64,000 nt of DNA, from assembly GCF_013128195.2 (NCBI RefSeq), contig NZ_CP053452.2, positions 3,162,001 through 3,226,000 of the forward strand. Direction: 5' to 3'. The position numbers and the translations under genes were made by a program. This stretch comes from Frigoriglobus tundricola. Its GTDB lineage: Bacteria; Planctomycetota; Planctomycetia; Gemmatales; Gemmataceae. Each line of letters begins with the position of its first letter. The stretch's first letter is position 1. The notes below the pieces were generated by a model, which worked only from the letters and a program-made list of their open reading frames with translations, searched no databases and was not told the DNA's origin. Below are positions 8,985 through 16,848 of this stretch, piece after piece.

Positions 8985-9137
8985 TCAGCGATCGACCGAT
9001 TCACCGCCCGGTGCGGGCTTCTGGCGCTCCTGGCGGTTCCCCCCCCTCGCCAGCCACACCAGCATTATGAAGCCCCAGATATCGGGCAGGGTGCAGAGGA
9101 AGCCGATGACGAGGAAAACAGCAATGATCCACCACAT
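8985..9137 (-). CDS. Very small membrane protein, 50 aa
   Basis: The ATG at 9137 is preceded on the minus strand by AAGGAGATCGAA. The product starts with two tryptophans, has one long hydrophobic segment (IIAVFLVIGFLCTLPDIWGF, continuing to VWLA) and a short polar tail. It lies between the two palindromic repeats. Function is unknown. Confidence 0.5.
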   Translation of the reverse strand: MWWIIAVFLVIGFLCTLPDIWGFIMLVWLARGGNRQERQKPAPGGESVDR

Positions 9138-9215
9138 TTCGATCTCCTTATGGAATTGTTTGCGTAGGGTTCGTTCGCATCAGTTCGAGGCCGGCGGCAC
9201 GATCTCGGCCACTTC

Positions 9216-9279
9216 GGTTACCCACCGGCGGGCTGCGCTGGCCAGTCGGATAGCCGACTTCGCCCGCCCGTGGATAACC
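9216..9279. repeat. Palindromic intergenic repeat, copy 2
   Basis: It shares the AGTCGGATAGCCGACTT core and the CGCCCGCCCGTGGATAACC right arm with the copy at 8835-8902; the left arm has a few changes (GGTTACCCACCGGCGGG). It is flanked by CCGGCGGCA and TGCCGCCGG, which extend the pairing outward. Confidence 0.8.
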
Positions 9280-9305
9280 TTGAACTGCCGCCGGCGATTT
9301 TTCGC

Positions 9306-9704
9306 TTATCGTTCGTGACCGCCGCGGTCATGCTCTTGCTCCCGCACGGTCAGGTGATCTCTCACGCGCTCTGCACGCTCCACCAAGTGCCGTGGCGGTT
9401 CGAGCACCAGTTCCGCAACCGGGAGTGATAATCCGTTCCATCGGCCGAACCTCCCGGTGCTCCGAACCACACCGGCCTCTTCGAGCGCACGAACCATTCC
9501 GCTCGTCGGACCGTGGTCGAGCACCAGAACCTCGTTTGTGGCCAAATGGGATTCGTGGGCGAAGACGGCGCTGGCCCAAAGGCCAGCAGCGTTACCGCGA
9601 TCATCGGTGAGCAGAATGCACAAGTGGGGCGCGTGTTCATAGTGACAGAAGGACAGGTGGAACTCTCGCCCGTGGAAGCGGACCACGGGGTGACTTGGTG
9701 TCAT
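9306..9704 (-). CDS. Hypothetical protein, 132 aa
   Basis: GGAGG lies 8 bases before the ATG on the minus strand. The product is a compact soluble protein with a beta-rich first half (VVRFHGREFHLSFC, PHLCILLTDDRG) and a helical, basic second half. The middle (GMVRALEEAGVVRSTGRFGRW) could be a winged-helix-like segment, which I state only as a possibility. Part of the minus-strand run downstream of the coupling protein. Confidence 0.55.
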   Translation of the reverse strand: MTPSHPVVRFHGREFHLSFCHYEHAPHLCILLTDDRGNAAGLWASAVFAHESHLATNEVLVLDHGPTSGMVRALEEAGVVRSTGRFGRWNGLSLPVAELVLEPPRHLVERAERVRDHLTVREQEHDRGGHER

Positions 9705-9742
9705 GGAGCAAGCCTCCGTTACGGTGGTAATCAGATCGCGGG

Positions 9743-9952
9743 TTACCGTTCGCGTTCGATTTCGGGGCCGCGGTCGGGCGCGGCTTCGGGCTCCGGCGAG
9801 GTTACTCCCTTGGCCGGCTCCGGGTTGCCGTAGAAGCTGGGGTGGTTCGGTTGGGCGATGTTCGACCCACTGAAGCTGCCGAGTTCCCGGAGTTCATCGA
9901 GACCTTTTTTGAACATGGCCCGGGCGTGGTCCTCGCCGATCTTCTTGCTCAT
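9743..9952 (-). CDS. Small hypothetical protein, 69 aa
   Basis: GAGAGGA lies 8 bases upstream of the ATG at 9952. Its start overlaps the last 59 bp of the coupling protein gene, which suggests translational coupling. The N-terminal half is a helix (ARAMFKKGLDELRELGSF); the rest is proline-rich and charged. Function is unknown. Confidence 0.55.
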   Translation of the reverse strand: MSKKIGEDHARAMFKKGLDELRELGSFSGSNIAQPNHPSFYGNPEPAKGVTSPEPEAAPDRGPEIERER

Positions 9953-11354
9953 CGTTCGGTCCTCTCGTCGGGCGGGAAGGGTTGCCCCCAACCGGTCGCC
10001 CGCTGTCCCGGTTGGGGGTGTACGGGGTACTCGTCGGGATCGGCGCAGGCTGACTGAGCAAGCCGGCGATCACGAGCGCCCAAATGCACAGGACGGCCAC
10101 CGCCAGGTGACCGAACGTCGTTTTGCCTCCCTGCTCGGTGTGCCAGAACTCCGGTGAGTAAAAACGCACCTGGCGGACGAGTATCGGTCTCGTGCGATCG
10201 GTAAAAACCGTCATGACCTCTGCCGGTAAGGCGAGAACCTCTTCCGGCCGGATCAAGCGTCGCCCCATCTCGTTGTGGGTGACGCTCCAGCTCGTTGATC
10301 GCTGGCCCGAGCCCTGCCGCGATTCGACACCGGTCGGATAGGAAGTGGACTCACCGTTCTGCACGCTGGTGCCCAGCACGGTCGTGTCCCCGATCCGTTC
10401 AGATATGTGTTTTGCTGTCTCTAAGTCGTTCGTTTTCCCGAATATTTGCAGGGAATTGTTGGCCAAAAAGGTCTTCGCCTTGTCGCCGGGAAACAAGTCC
10501 TGGACCTGGCCCAGGGACTGCCAGATGTACGCAGTTACGACCCCCCACCCGGCAAAGAGTGTGACCGCTTCTTCAAGTATATTTAATCGTCCTATTAAAC
10601 TAACTTCGTCAAGAATAACCATGACGGGCCGGGATTCGTCGGGCGGCCCCTCCACCAGCCGGCGAAGAATGCCGTTCAGGAGATACCGCACATAGCCGTT
10701 GGCACTTCTGAGCCGTTCGGGTGGTATACAAACGAATAGATCCGCATTCCGCGTCTTCAGCCACATCGGGTCAACTGTGCTCGTGCGGATGGTGTCCCGC
10801 ACGGGGGCGCTGTTGAGCCAGCCGAGGTACTGTGCGGCAATGGACGAGAGGACGGACGCCTTTTCACGGCCCTCGAGCTGAGCGGCTTGCCGGCCGAGTG
10901 TGCGCAGCGCGCCGCCGTAGGCGTCCGTGTGCTGGATGGCCGCGAGCGTGTTGGCGAGTAACTCGGGCGAGGCGATGATATCGGCGACGGTGGCGAGATG
11001 GCGGTCCACCGGTTCCCCGCCCCACAAGACGGCCGAAATGACAGTTTGGATAAGGTGTTCGCTGGCGTCGGGGAAGAAGCGTTCTTTCTCTTCACCGGTG
11101 CGGGTGACCAGAGAAGCCGCCATGTCCTTGGCGATGTCGATCAGGAAGGGATCATCGGCGGATACCCGAATCATCGGGTTGTAGGTGTGCCCGCCGTCCG
11201 GGCGGGCGATCCCGTATGGGTCGATGCAGTACACATCCCGGCCGAGCGCCTCGCGGGCGGCACGGAATTGGAGGTACATTTCGGCCTTGGGGTCCAGCAC
11301 CAGAACAGGGCCGGGATATGTGAGGAGCGTTGGGGCGAGTACCGAAGCGCCCTT
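9894..11354 (-). pseudogene. VirD4/TraG-type coupling protein, C-terminal 486 residues, cut off by IS66 element
   Basis: This is the ATPase part of a type IV coupling protein, which links the relaxase-DNA complex to the conjugation channel. Reading in from the junction at 11354 gives KGASVLAPTLLTYPGPVLVL followed by DPKAE, the sequence that normally follows the Walker A glycine. Further motifs are VMVILDEVSLIG (Walker B region) and TAYIWQSLGQVQ. A membrane-like segment near the C-terminus (LAVAVLCIWALVIAGLL) is unusual. The N-terminal 143 codons are at 13685-14113. The first start in this fragment is the ATG at 11300, after the Walker A motif, so any product would be inactive as an ATPase. 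Confidence 0.92.
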
Positions 11355-11362
11355 CCCGGACC
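11355..11362. repeat. Target site duplication, left copy
   Basis: CCCGGACC directly abuts the left terminal repeat of the IS66-family element and is repeated at 13685-13692. Eight base pairs is the duplication length known for this IS family. Confidence 0.93.
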
Positions 11363-11384
11363 GTACTTGATTAGCGCGTCGTTC
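11363..11384 (+). repeat. Left terminal inverted repeat of the IS66 element
   Basis: Its 22 bases match the right end at all but two positions (positions 8 and 20). The outermost bases GTA agree with the terminal bases usual for IS66-family ends. Confidence 0.9.
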
Positions 11385-11419
11385 GGACTGCTCGACGCCC
11401 CGGTCACTACGATGTCGTC

Positions 11420-12796
11420 ATGGCCGAACCCGCGTGTCCTGGCTGTCGGGATCTCCTCCAGCGTGTCGCCGAACTCGAAGCCCAGGTCGCCGAGTTGACC
11501 CGGCGGCTCGACGAGGCAGTGCGCGCCGGCAAGCGACAGGCCGCCCCGTTCCGCAAGGGTCCGCCCAAGCCCGACCCGAAGACACCCGGTCGCAAGTCGG
11601 GCGACGCCCACGGCAAGCACGGGCGCCGCCCGCCCCCGCCTCACGATCAGGTTGCGGAGTGCCACGAGGCGCACCTCCCCGACTCCTGTCCGCACTGCCG
11701 GGGCCGGCTGGTCGAGACCGGCACGGCGGAGCAGTTCCAGACCGAGATCCCACGCACCCCGCTGCTCCGCAAGTTCCGCGTCCACATCGGTCACTGCGAG
11801 TCGTGCGGGAAGCGGACCCAGGGCCGGCATCCGCTCCAGACGTCCGACGCCCTTGGCGCGGCTGCCAGCCAGATCGGCCCTGACGCCCAGGCCGCGGCCG
11901 CGGTCCTGCACACCCAGATGGGCCTGTCGCACGGCAAGGTCGCGTCGGTGTTCCGGACCCTGTTCGGCATCACCCTGACCCGCGGGGCCAGCGCCCAGAT
12001 CGACCTCCGCACAGCGTCGCGACTGGAACCCGACTACCAACTGATCCTCGACGAGGTGCGGTCGTCCGAGCAGATCGCGGCCGACGAGACGGGGTGGCGG
12101 ATCGGAGGGCATCCCGCCTGGCTCCATGCGTGGGTCGGTGACCGGGCCACCGCCTACGGTATCGACTCCCAACGCAGTGCCGCCGTCCTGGAGCGGGTGA
12201 TCGGGGCGGACTGGTCCGGCATCCTGAGCCACGACGGGTTCGCCTCGTACGACCGGTTCGAGGCGGCGATCCACCAGCAGTGCCTGGCCCACGTGCTCCG
12301 CCGCGCGCGGGAGTTGCTGGAGCGCGCCACCCGCGGGGCCGTGCGGTTCCCACGGCAGGTGATTGCGCTGCTCACCGAGGCGATCCACTGGCGGAACGGG
12401 TATGTGCCGGGGACGTGGACCGACGACCAACTCGACGCGCACCGGGGGCAGTTCGACGACCGCCTGCTGGAGTTGGTGACGCGACCGCGGGCGGTGCCGG
12501 AGTACGCGACCCTGGCGAGGCACCTGTGGAACCACTTCGAGCAGTGGTTCGCGTTCGTGTTCGACCCGCGGATCGAGCCGACGAACTGGAAGGCCGAGCA
12601 GGCGATCCGCCCGGCGGTGGTAAATCGGAAGGTGTGGGGCGGCAACCGGACCGTCACGGGCGCGCGAGCGCAGGGCGTGTTGATGTCCGTGTTCGAGACG
12701 TGCCGCCGCCAGACGCTCTCGGTCGTGGATCACGTCAGCCGGACGTTGCGCTGGTTCGGTAACCGGCTCCTGCCGCGCCCGCTGCTGTTAGGGTGA
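11420..12796 (+). CDS. IS66-family transposase (TnpC type), 458 aa
   Basis: The protein has the full IS66 architecture: an N-terminal coiled coil (LLQRVAELEAQVAELTRRL), a basic proline-rich linker, a zinc-binding domain (CPHC...CESCGKR, about 93-135) and a DDE catalytic core. The likely acidic residues are in ADETGW (about 222), LSHDGFASYD (about 272) and NWKAEQAIRP (about 392). Length is in the usual range and the frame is intact, so the element may still be active. It probably acts without TnpA/TnpB, as single-gene relatives do. Confidence 0.95.
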   Translation: MAEPACPGCRDLLQRVAELEAQVAELTRRLDEAVRAGKRQAAPFRKGPPKPDPKTPGRKSGDAHGKHGRRPPPPHDQVAECHEAHLPDSCPHCRGRLVETGTAEQFQTEIPRTPLLRKFRVHIGHCESCGKRTQGRHPLQTSDALGAAASQIGPDAQAAAAVLHTQMGLSHGKVASVFRTLFGITLTRGASAQIDLRTASRLEPDYQLILDEVRSSEQIAADETGWRIGGHPAWLHAWVGDRATAYGIDSQRSAAVLERVIGADWSGILSHDGFASYDRFEAAIHQQCLAHVLRRARELLERATRGAVRFPRQVIALLTEAIHWRNGYVPGTWTDDQLDAHRGQFDDRLLELVTRPRAVPEYATLARHLWNHFEQWFAFVFDPRIEPTNWKAEQAIRPAVVNRKVWGGNRTVTGARAQGVLMSVFETCRRQTLSVVDHVSRTLRWFGNRLLPRPLLLG

Positions 12797-12899
12797 TGAA
12801 CGACTGCCGGAAAAGGAGGTCGGTCGGGGTGAGACCACCGGAGAAAGAATCCGATGAACGCCGGGGTTACTGTGGAAGGGAATGCCCGAGGGGTGACCG

Positions 12900-13616
12900 A
12901 TGACCGAAGCGGAATGGGAGACGTGCGTTGAACCACGCCAGATGTTAAGGTTCCTCGGTGATGGGGCGAGAGCGCGGAAGCTCCGACTGTTTGCTTGTTC
13001 TTGCTGCCGTCGCGTGTGGCCGCTTCTCACTGATGCGCGGAGTCGCACTGCGGTCGAAGTCGCTGAGCGCTACGCGGACGACCTCGCAACGGACCAAGAG
13101 CGGGAGGCTGCGCGTACCGCGACCATCGAACTCGACTGGCAGATTACGCGGGTGGATGGAGAGCGCGATTCAGCGCGCGAGATGAGCAACTGCGCTTCGA
13201 TGTCGGCGGCGGATGATGATCGAGCATTTCTCCCACGCGAGAGTGACGAGGACGACTATCGAGCGGCTGAAGACAGTTCGCAGTGTGCAGCCCAGGCAAC
13301 AGTTTACAAGCGGCTCAACAAGAAGTCCGAGCGAGCAGCCAGAGGCAAAGAGTTGGCAGCGCAGACGGGACTCATCCGCGACATCTTCGGGAACCCCTTC
13401 CGCCCGGTCGCCTTCTCTCCGTCGTGGCGGACTGACACCGCCGTTGCCCTCGCGCGACAGATGTACGAGTCACGCGACTTCGGCGCGATGCCGATCCTCG
13501 CCGACGCGCTACAGGACGCGGGCTGCGAGAACACGGACATTCTGGCCCACTGCCGCATCCCCGGCCTTCACGTCCGAGGATGCTGGGTGTTGGATGCCGT
13601 GCTCAACAAACAGTGA
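12900..13616 (+). CDS. Passenger gene: planctomycete paralogous family protein, 238 aa
   Basis: It opens with MTEAEWETC and a cysteine-rich helix (LRLFACSCCRRVWPLL), then an alanine-rich helical region, and ends in a conserved block (LIRDIFGNPFRPVAF, MYESRDFGAMPILADALQDA, HCRIPGLHVRGCWVLD). The same block is present in the protein at 59887-60564. I recall many paralogs in Gemmata-type genomes, with no known function. The gene lies wholly inside the IS66 element, between transposase and right end, so it is cargo. Confidence 0.85.
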   Translation: MTEAEWETCVEPRQMLRFLGDGARARKLRLFACSCCRRVWPLLTDARSRTAVEVAERYADDLATDQEREAARTATIELDWQITRVDGERDSAREMSNCASMSAADDDRAFLPRESDEDDYRAAEDSSQCAAQATVYKRLNKKSERAARGKELAAQTGLIRDIFGNPFRPVAFSPSWRTDTAVALARQMYESRDFGAMPILADALQDAGCENTDILAHCRIPGLHVRGCWVLDAVLNKQ

Positions 13617-13662
13617 TCGGCGACTTAGCGGGTTAACGGCTTGGTGATCGAGGCGCGGCAGA

Positions 13663-13684
13663 GATCGACGCGCTAAACAAGTAC
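13663..13684 (-). repeat. Right terminal inverted repeat of the IS66 element
   Basis: Read on the minus strand it starts GTACTTGTTTAGCGCGTCG and mirrors the left end at 11363-11384 with two mismatches. Confidence 0.9.
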
Positions 13685-13692
13685 CCCGGACC
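13685..13692. repeat. Target site duplication, right copy
   Basis: CCCGGACC directly after the right end of the element, identical to 11355-11362. Confidence 0.93.
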
Positions 13693-14113
13693 GGCTCGCG
13701 GCGAAAATCGAACACGTCTTGAAATCAGACCATAGACGCAGCCGTGGCGGCGGGTGTCCCACGGCCTGCCGCAGGTTCTCGATGGCGGCCACAGACTGCG
13801 ACCAGGGGACCGTAAACAGGCCGGCCACGGCCGGCAGCACTGCCGGCCGTGGCCCGGTAACGATCAGCTCCCCCAGGTGTAAGCCCGCGCCGATGGCAGT
13901 CATTCCCGCGGCTTGCACCTCGGCTGGCCCGGCGAACGCGGCCGCGCCGTGGGTGTCACCCGTCCCGGGCCAACGGCGGCGGGCAAAGCGGGCGACGAGC
14001 AACGCCAAGAGGATCAAGCCCCAGCCCAGTCCCTCCTGAACGATCGCCAGAACGGTCGCGCCCGCCAGGATAAAAACGGCGAGCCGCAAGAGCACGGCAC
14101 CAGTGTGGCTCAT
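13685..14113 (-). pseudogene. VirD4/TraG-type coupling protein, N-terminal 143 residues, cut off by IS66 element
   Basis: Two membrane segments near the N-terminus (LLRLAVFILAGATVLAIV, WGLILLALLVARF) are followed by the HGAAAFAGPAEVQAAGM and LHLGEL motifs that precede the nucleotide-binding site in TraG/VirD4 proteins. The coding sequence then reaches SIFAASRSG and runs into the element, giving three foreign codons and a stop at 13673. Joined to 11354 after removing the element, it reads SRSGKGAS, the Walker A region. Its ATG overlaps the stop of the upstream gene (ATGA), showing one operon. Confidence 0.9.
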
Positions 14114-14757
14114 CGCGCGAGTTTCCAGTGCGAGGTGTCGTCGGGACCGGCGGGAGTCGTCGGCCCCGAACCGGCGGCGGGGGGCGTGTGGGTGACGCGG
14201 ACCAACCGGCCCACTCGCTCGGGCGGGCGCGGGGCGTTCAGGTTTTGCAGCGCCTTTTCCCGCCGCTCGGGAGAGTGGCTACTCGTCCCGCCGCCCTTGG
14301 GCTTTCCCAAATAGGCGGCCAGGTCGTGCCCGGCGTCCGATACCGTCTGCAAGTCGGCACTGTCCGAACCGGTGCGCACCAGTCGGTACTTGATACGCCC
14401 GTCCGCCGTATTCACGAATGTGAGGTCGTCTTCGCCCACCACGAGGTCATCGACGTCGCGGCCGATGTCGGCCTCGGGGCCAGGGTTGATCATCCGGCCG
14501 GTCAGCCCGCGGGAACCGGTGCGGAATTCGACCGCGGGCAACTCGAATCCGTCTCCGAAGTCCTTTTTCTTGAACCAGACGCCGACCCAGGCGGCGTCTG
14601 GGGCGGGGGCGCGGGCGACGGGGCGGGGTGTCGGGATCACGGTGCCGCGGCCGGCAAAATAGCAGACGGCGCCGACGACCGCAGCGAGCAGCGCCACACC
14701 CGCCCAACTCGGCCGCTTCGGTTCGGGGGACTGGGGCAAATACGATTTCGATTCCAT
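14110..14757 (-). CDS. Membrane-anchored hypothetical protein, 215 aa
   Basis: The ATG at 14757 follows GGAGAA. One N-terminal membrane anchor (WAGVALLAAVVGAVCYFAG) is followed by a proline-rich linker and a beta-rich domain that would be extracytoplasmic. The stop overlaps the start of the coupling protein by 4 bp, so it is probably part of the conjugation operon. No family is recognised. Confidence 0.7.
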   Translation of the reverse strand: MESKSYLPQSPEPKRPSWAGVALLAAVVGAVCYFAGRGTVIPTPRPVARAPAPDAAWVGVWFKKKDFGDGFELPAVEFRTGSRGLTGRMINPGPEADIGRDVDDLVVGEDDLTFVNTADGRIKYRLVRTGSDSADLQTVSDAGHDLAAYLGKPKGGGTSSHSPERREKALQNLNAPRPPERVGRLVRVTHTPPAAGSGPTTPAGPDDTSHWKLAR

Positions 14758-14858
14758 TACCGTTCTCCGTTGGAGCAGGGGAAATGTCGGCGGCAGCACA
14801 CCGCCGAACTACTTGCCGAGGGAAAGGCTGAAAGCAGGAAATCGCCGTAAGAACCGGG

Positions 14859-15260
14859 TCATTTGACCCGGGCCTCTAACTGTAAATCTCCACCGGTCCC
14901 GTTGATGAACCACTTGACCGATGCGTCGATGTGGCCGCCGGAAGGAACGTCGAGCGCGACCGTGTTGCTCCGGGGGTTCTTGACGAACGGGTCGTAGGCT
15001 TCGACACACAGGATGTTCTTTCCCGGCACGGGCACGAAGTGGAACGTCTTCGTCGCCCCGTTTGAAATCAGGCCGACCTCGACGTTGTTGACGAAGAGGG
15101 TGTGGCGGTGGGCGGACCCAACGAGCTGATCCTGGCGGAAGAGGGTAATCGACACCGGCTCGAGCTTGACCTTCGCGCCCGGCTGGAGTTTGTCGCAGCC
15201 GGACAGTACCAGCACCATCCCCAGGGAGGTGAACAGCTTCGCGAACAGTTGCGTCGGCAT
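14859..15260 (-). CDS. Putative lipoprotein, 133 aa
   Basis: The N-terminus is a lipoprotein signal (LGMVLVLSGC, lipobox LSGC) cleaved before Cys22. The remaining domain is beta-rich and of unknown family. It belongs to the minus-strand gene run that leads into the coupling protein, so a role at the cell envelope in transfer is possible but not shown. Confidence 0.7.
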   Translation of the reverse strand: MPTQLFAKLFTSLGMVLVLSGCDKLQPGAKVKLEPVSITLFRQDQLVGSAHRHTLFVNNVEVGLISNGATKTFHFVPVPGKNILCVEAYDPFVKNPRSNTVALDVPSGGHIDASVKWFINGTGGDLQLEARVK

Positions 15261-15328
15261 CGTAGTTTCTCTGGTTCGAGTTAGGGCGAAGCAAGCAGCG
15301 TTCGGCTACCGCGATGTGCGGCCGTCGT

Positions 15329-15631
15329 TCAATTGCCGTCCCTTATGTGTTCCTTGTCCGGGCCTTTCAGGGCGTAGCGGCCCGCAGCGACGCCGGCGAT
15401 GATGACGCCGATGTCGTCGATCAGTCCGATCGGGCCAAGAACGGCTTCGGGGAGAATGTCGACGGGCGAAACGACGTAGGCCGGCGCGAAGACGACGGCG
15501 AACAGCCCGGCCGAAGCGCGCAGGGCGATCGTGCGAAGGGGGCTGTTGGGCAAGTGCATGAGGACGAGGGACAGGGCGGCGAGAAGGAAGAAGCCGCCGA
15601 AGGCGAGGGAGCACATGTCGAGCAGACTCAT
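15329..15631 (-). CDS. DUF1232 (YkvA-like) membrane protein
   Basis: The 100-residue protein carries the DUF1232 signature SPVDILPEAVLGPIGLIDD in its C-terminal half, plus two hydrophobic segments. GGAGG precedes the ATG. The function of the family is unknown. It sits in the run of small minus-strand envelope genes. Confidence 0.88.
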   Translation of the reverse strand: MSLLDMCSLAFGGFFLLAALSLVLMHLPNSPLRTIALRASAGLFAVVFAPAYVVSPVDILPEAVLGPIGLIDDIGVIIAGVAAGRYALKGPDKEHIRDGN

Positions 15632-15648
15632 GGTTGCACCTCCGGAAA

Positions 15649-16035
15649 TTAGGGCAGAGTGACGGAAGTAGTTGTGGCGTTCGGAGTGGTTTGGGGGTCG
15701 CCAGCCTGCGCGGCACGGCGTTCAAACAAAGCGTTTTTCACGCGTTCGTTCGCTTCCTGGGCGGCTCGCGCCAGTTTCTCGGCCTCGCTGATCGCGGCCA
15801 GAAGTTCCTGAAACGGCGCGTCGTCCGTGATGCCGGCGTCGATCGCCTTACGGGCGAGCCGGACGGCCCTTTCGAGGGCGTTTTTTGTTGCCCGAACGCC
15901 GCGCAACTTGCCGGAGGCGGTCACCGTTACGGTGAAGCCGTTGCCCACGTCGAACACAAGCGACCCGGCGGGCTCGGCCGCGAGTGGTTTGCGCGTTGCC
16001 GAGCGAATTGCGGGTGTCGCGGTGGGATCGGACAT
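15649..16035 (-). CDS. Hypothetical protein, 128 aa
   Basis: A soluble protein with a short beta region (GSLVFDVGNGFTVTVTASGK) and a long helical region that could form a coiled coil (FQELLAAISEAEKLARAAQE). The C-terminus is low-complexity (threonine-rich). It ends 18 bp before the DUF1232 gene. No family is recognised. Confidence 0.6.
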   Translation of the reverse strand: MSDPTATPAIRSATRKPLAAEPAGSLVFDVGNGFTVTVTASGKLRGVRATKNALERAVRLARKAIDAGITDDAPFQELLAAISEAEKLARAAQEANERVKNALFERRAAQAGDPQTTPNATTTSVTLP

Positions 16036-16114
16036 GAGGAACTCGCGGGATAGAAGCGGTGGCGGTTGACCGAAAAGACCGTCCTTTGGTCCGGTGGTGC
16101 GTCTTGCCTTGCGA

Positions 16115-16330
16115 TCAATTCTCGAAGTGCGCCCGCACCAGAGCCTGAACGCGCGACGCCTGCGATTGCGTCAGGTCCTTCACCGCTTTGCCGAAGTGTT
16201 CGGCCGCGTACGAGGTGGTCAGGCGGTTCGCCCGTTCTTTTTCCTCGCGGGTGAGCGCGTCGTACCACATGAGGGTCGCTCCGCCGCCGCAGATGGCGAT
16301 GAGAGCCAGGATCGGGATGATCGGGAACAC
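16115..16330 (-). CDS. Small membrane-anchored protein, 71 aa
   Basis: I use the GTG at 16330, preceded by GAGGAGA. An N-terminal membrane helix (FPIIPILALIAICGGGATLM) precedes a helical soluble tail of about 45 residues (EEKERANRLTTSYAAEHFGK). Function is unknown. It is part of the small-gene run. Confidence 0.6.
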   Translation of the reverse strand: MFPIIPILALIAICGGGATLMWYDALTREEKERANRLTTSYAAEHFGKAVKDLTQSQASRVQALVRAHFEN

Positions 16331-16380
16331 GAAACGTCTCCTCTGAAACGGATGGGGCGAGAGGGAAAGCGGAAGCGTGG

Positions 16381-16433
16381 GCCTGCATTCTGGGCGGGAG
16401 TTTCACCGTGAAACTCCCGCCCAGAATGCAGGC
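16381..16433. repeat. Perfect 53-bp palindrome containing a parS-like core
   Basis: Two perfect 26-base arms (GCCTGCATTCTGGG start, GTTTCAC at the centre) surround a single C. The centre is the parS-like GTTTCACCGTGAAAC at 16400-16414. No T run follows, so a terminator is less likely than a protein-binding site. Confidence 0.85.
16400..16414. promoter_or_regulatory. parS-like site 1
   Basis: GTTTCACCGTGAAAC lies at the centre of the 53-bp palindrome. It differs from the common chromosomal parS core GTTTCACGTGAAAC by one extra central base. Confidence 0.55.
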
Positions 16434-16544
16434 GGGTTGTCGGAGTTGATGAATGGCTGCTGCTGACGGTCGCGGACGCCGGCGTGGTGGACGTTGGCGG
16501 CACTTATTAAAATTACGATTATATGTTCTCAGACATGAATTATG

Positions 16545-16667
16545 TTACGTCTTGTTGAACATCCTCGCAGCCTGTATCATGCAGACCGCCCCGGGCAGGA
16601 TCCCGATCCCGGTTAAGCACAGAAAGACGCCAAACAAGCCCAGAAGAAATCCACCTAACTGATTCAT
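16545..16667 (-). CDS. Very small membrane protein, 40 aa
   Basis: The ATG at 16667 has GAGG 8 bases upstream. Most of the product is one hydrophobic stretch (GGFLLGLFGVFLCLTGIGIL), then a short helix. The composition suggests a membrane microprotein of the kind seen elsewhere in this region. Function is unknown. Confidence 0.45.
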   Translation of the reverse strand: MNQLGGFLLGLFGVFLCLTGIGILPGAVCMIQAARMFNKT

Positions 16668-16848
16668 CGCAGAGCCTCACGAGTGTGATGTGAAAGGCCC
16701 GAACCACTCCCGGTCCGGGTAACCCAGAACGATGGGGTCACGTAGGCGCCGGCGGGTGAGTGCAAAAAACTCCCGTCGGCTCCATGCGGGAATTATACCG
16801 CACAGAACCGACGGGGGAAGTGCTAAATGCGGGAAAATTCCCGCATCG

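Larger units (their letters stand above)
11363..13684 (+). mobile_element. Complete IS66-family element with passenger gene, 2322 bp
   Basis: The element begins GTACTTGATTAGCGCGTCG and its other end, read inward, begins GTACTTGTTTAGCGCGTCG. The ends match at 20 of 22 positions and are flanked by a perfect CCCGGACC duplication. It contains an IS66 TnpC-type transposase (11420-12796) and a second gene (12900-13616) of a planctomycete paralogous family. No TnpA or TnpB gene is present. Insertion split the coupling protein gene, and precise removal restores its frame. Confidence 0.95.

Noticed and set aside
11171..12733. Minus-strand open frame of 520 codons
   Set aside because: Antisense to the IS66 transposase, whose family motifs are clear on the plus strand.
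13808..13843. Strong GC hairpin (GGCCACGGCCGGCA arms)
   Set aside because: It lies inside the coupling protein reading frame; probably codon-driven, with no T run.
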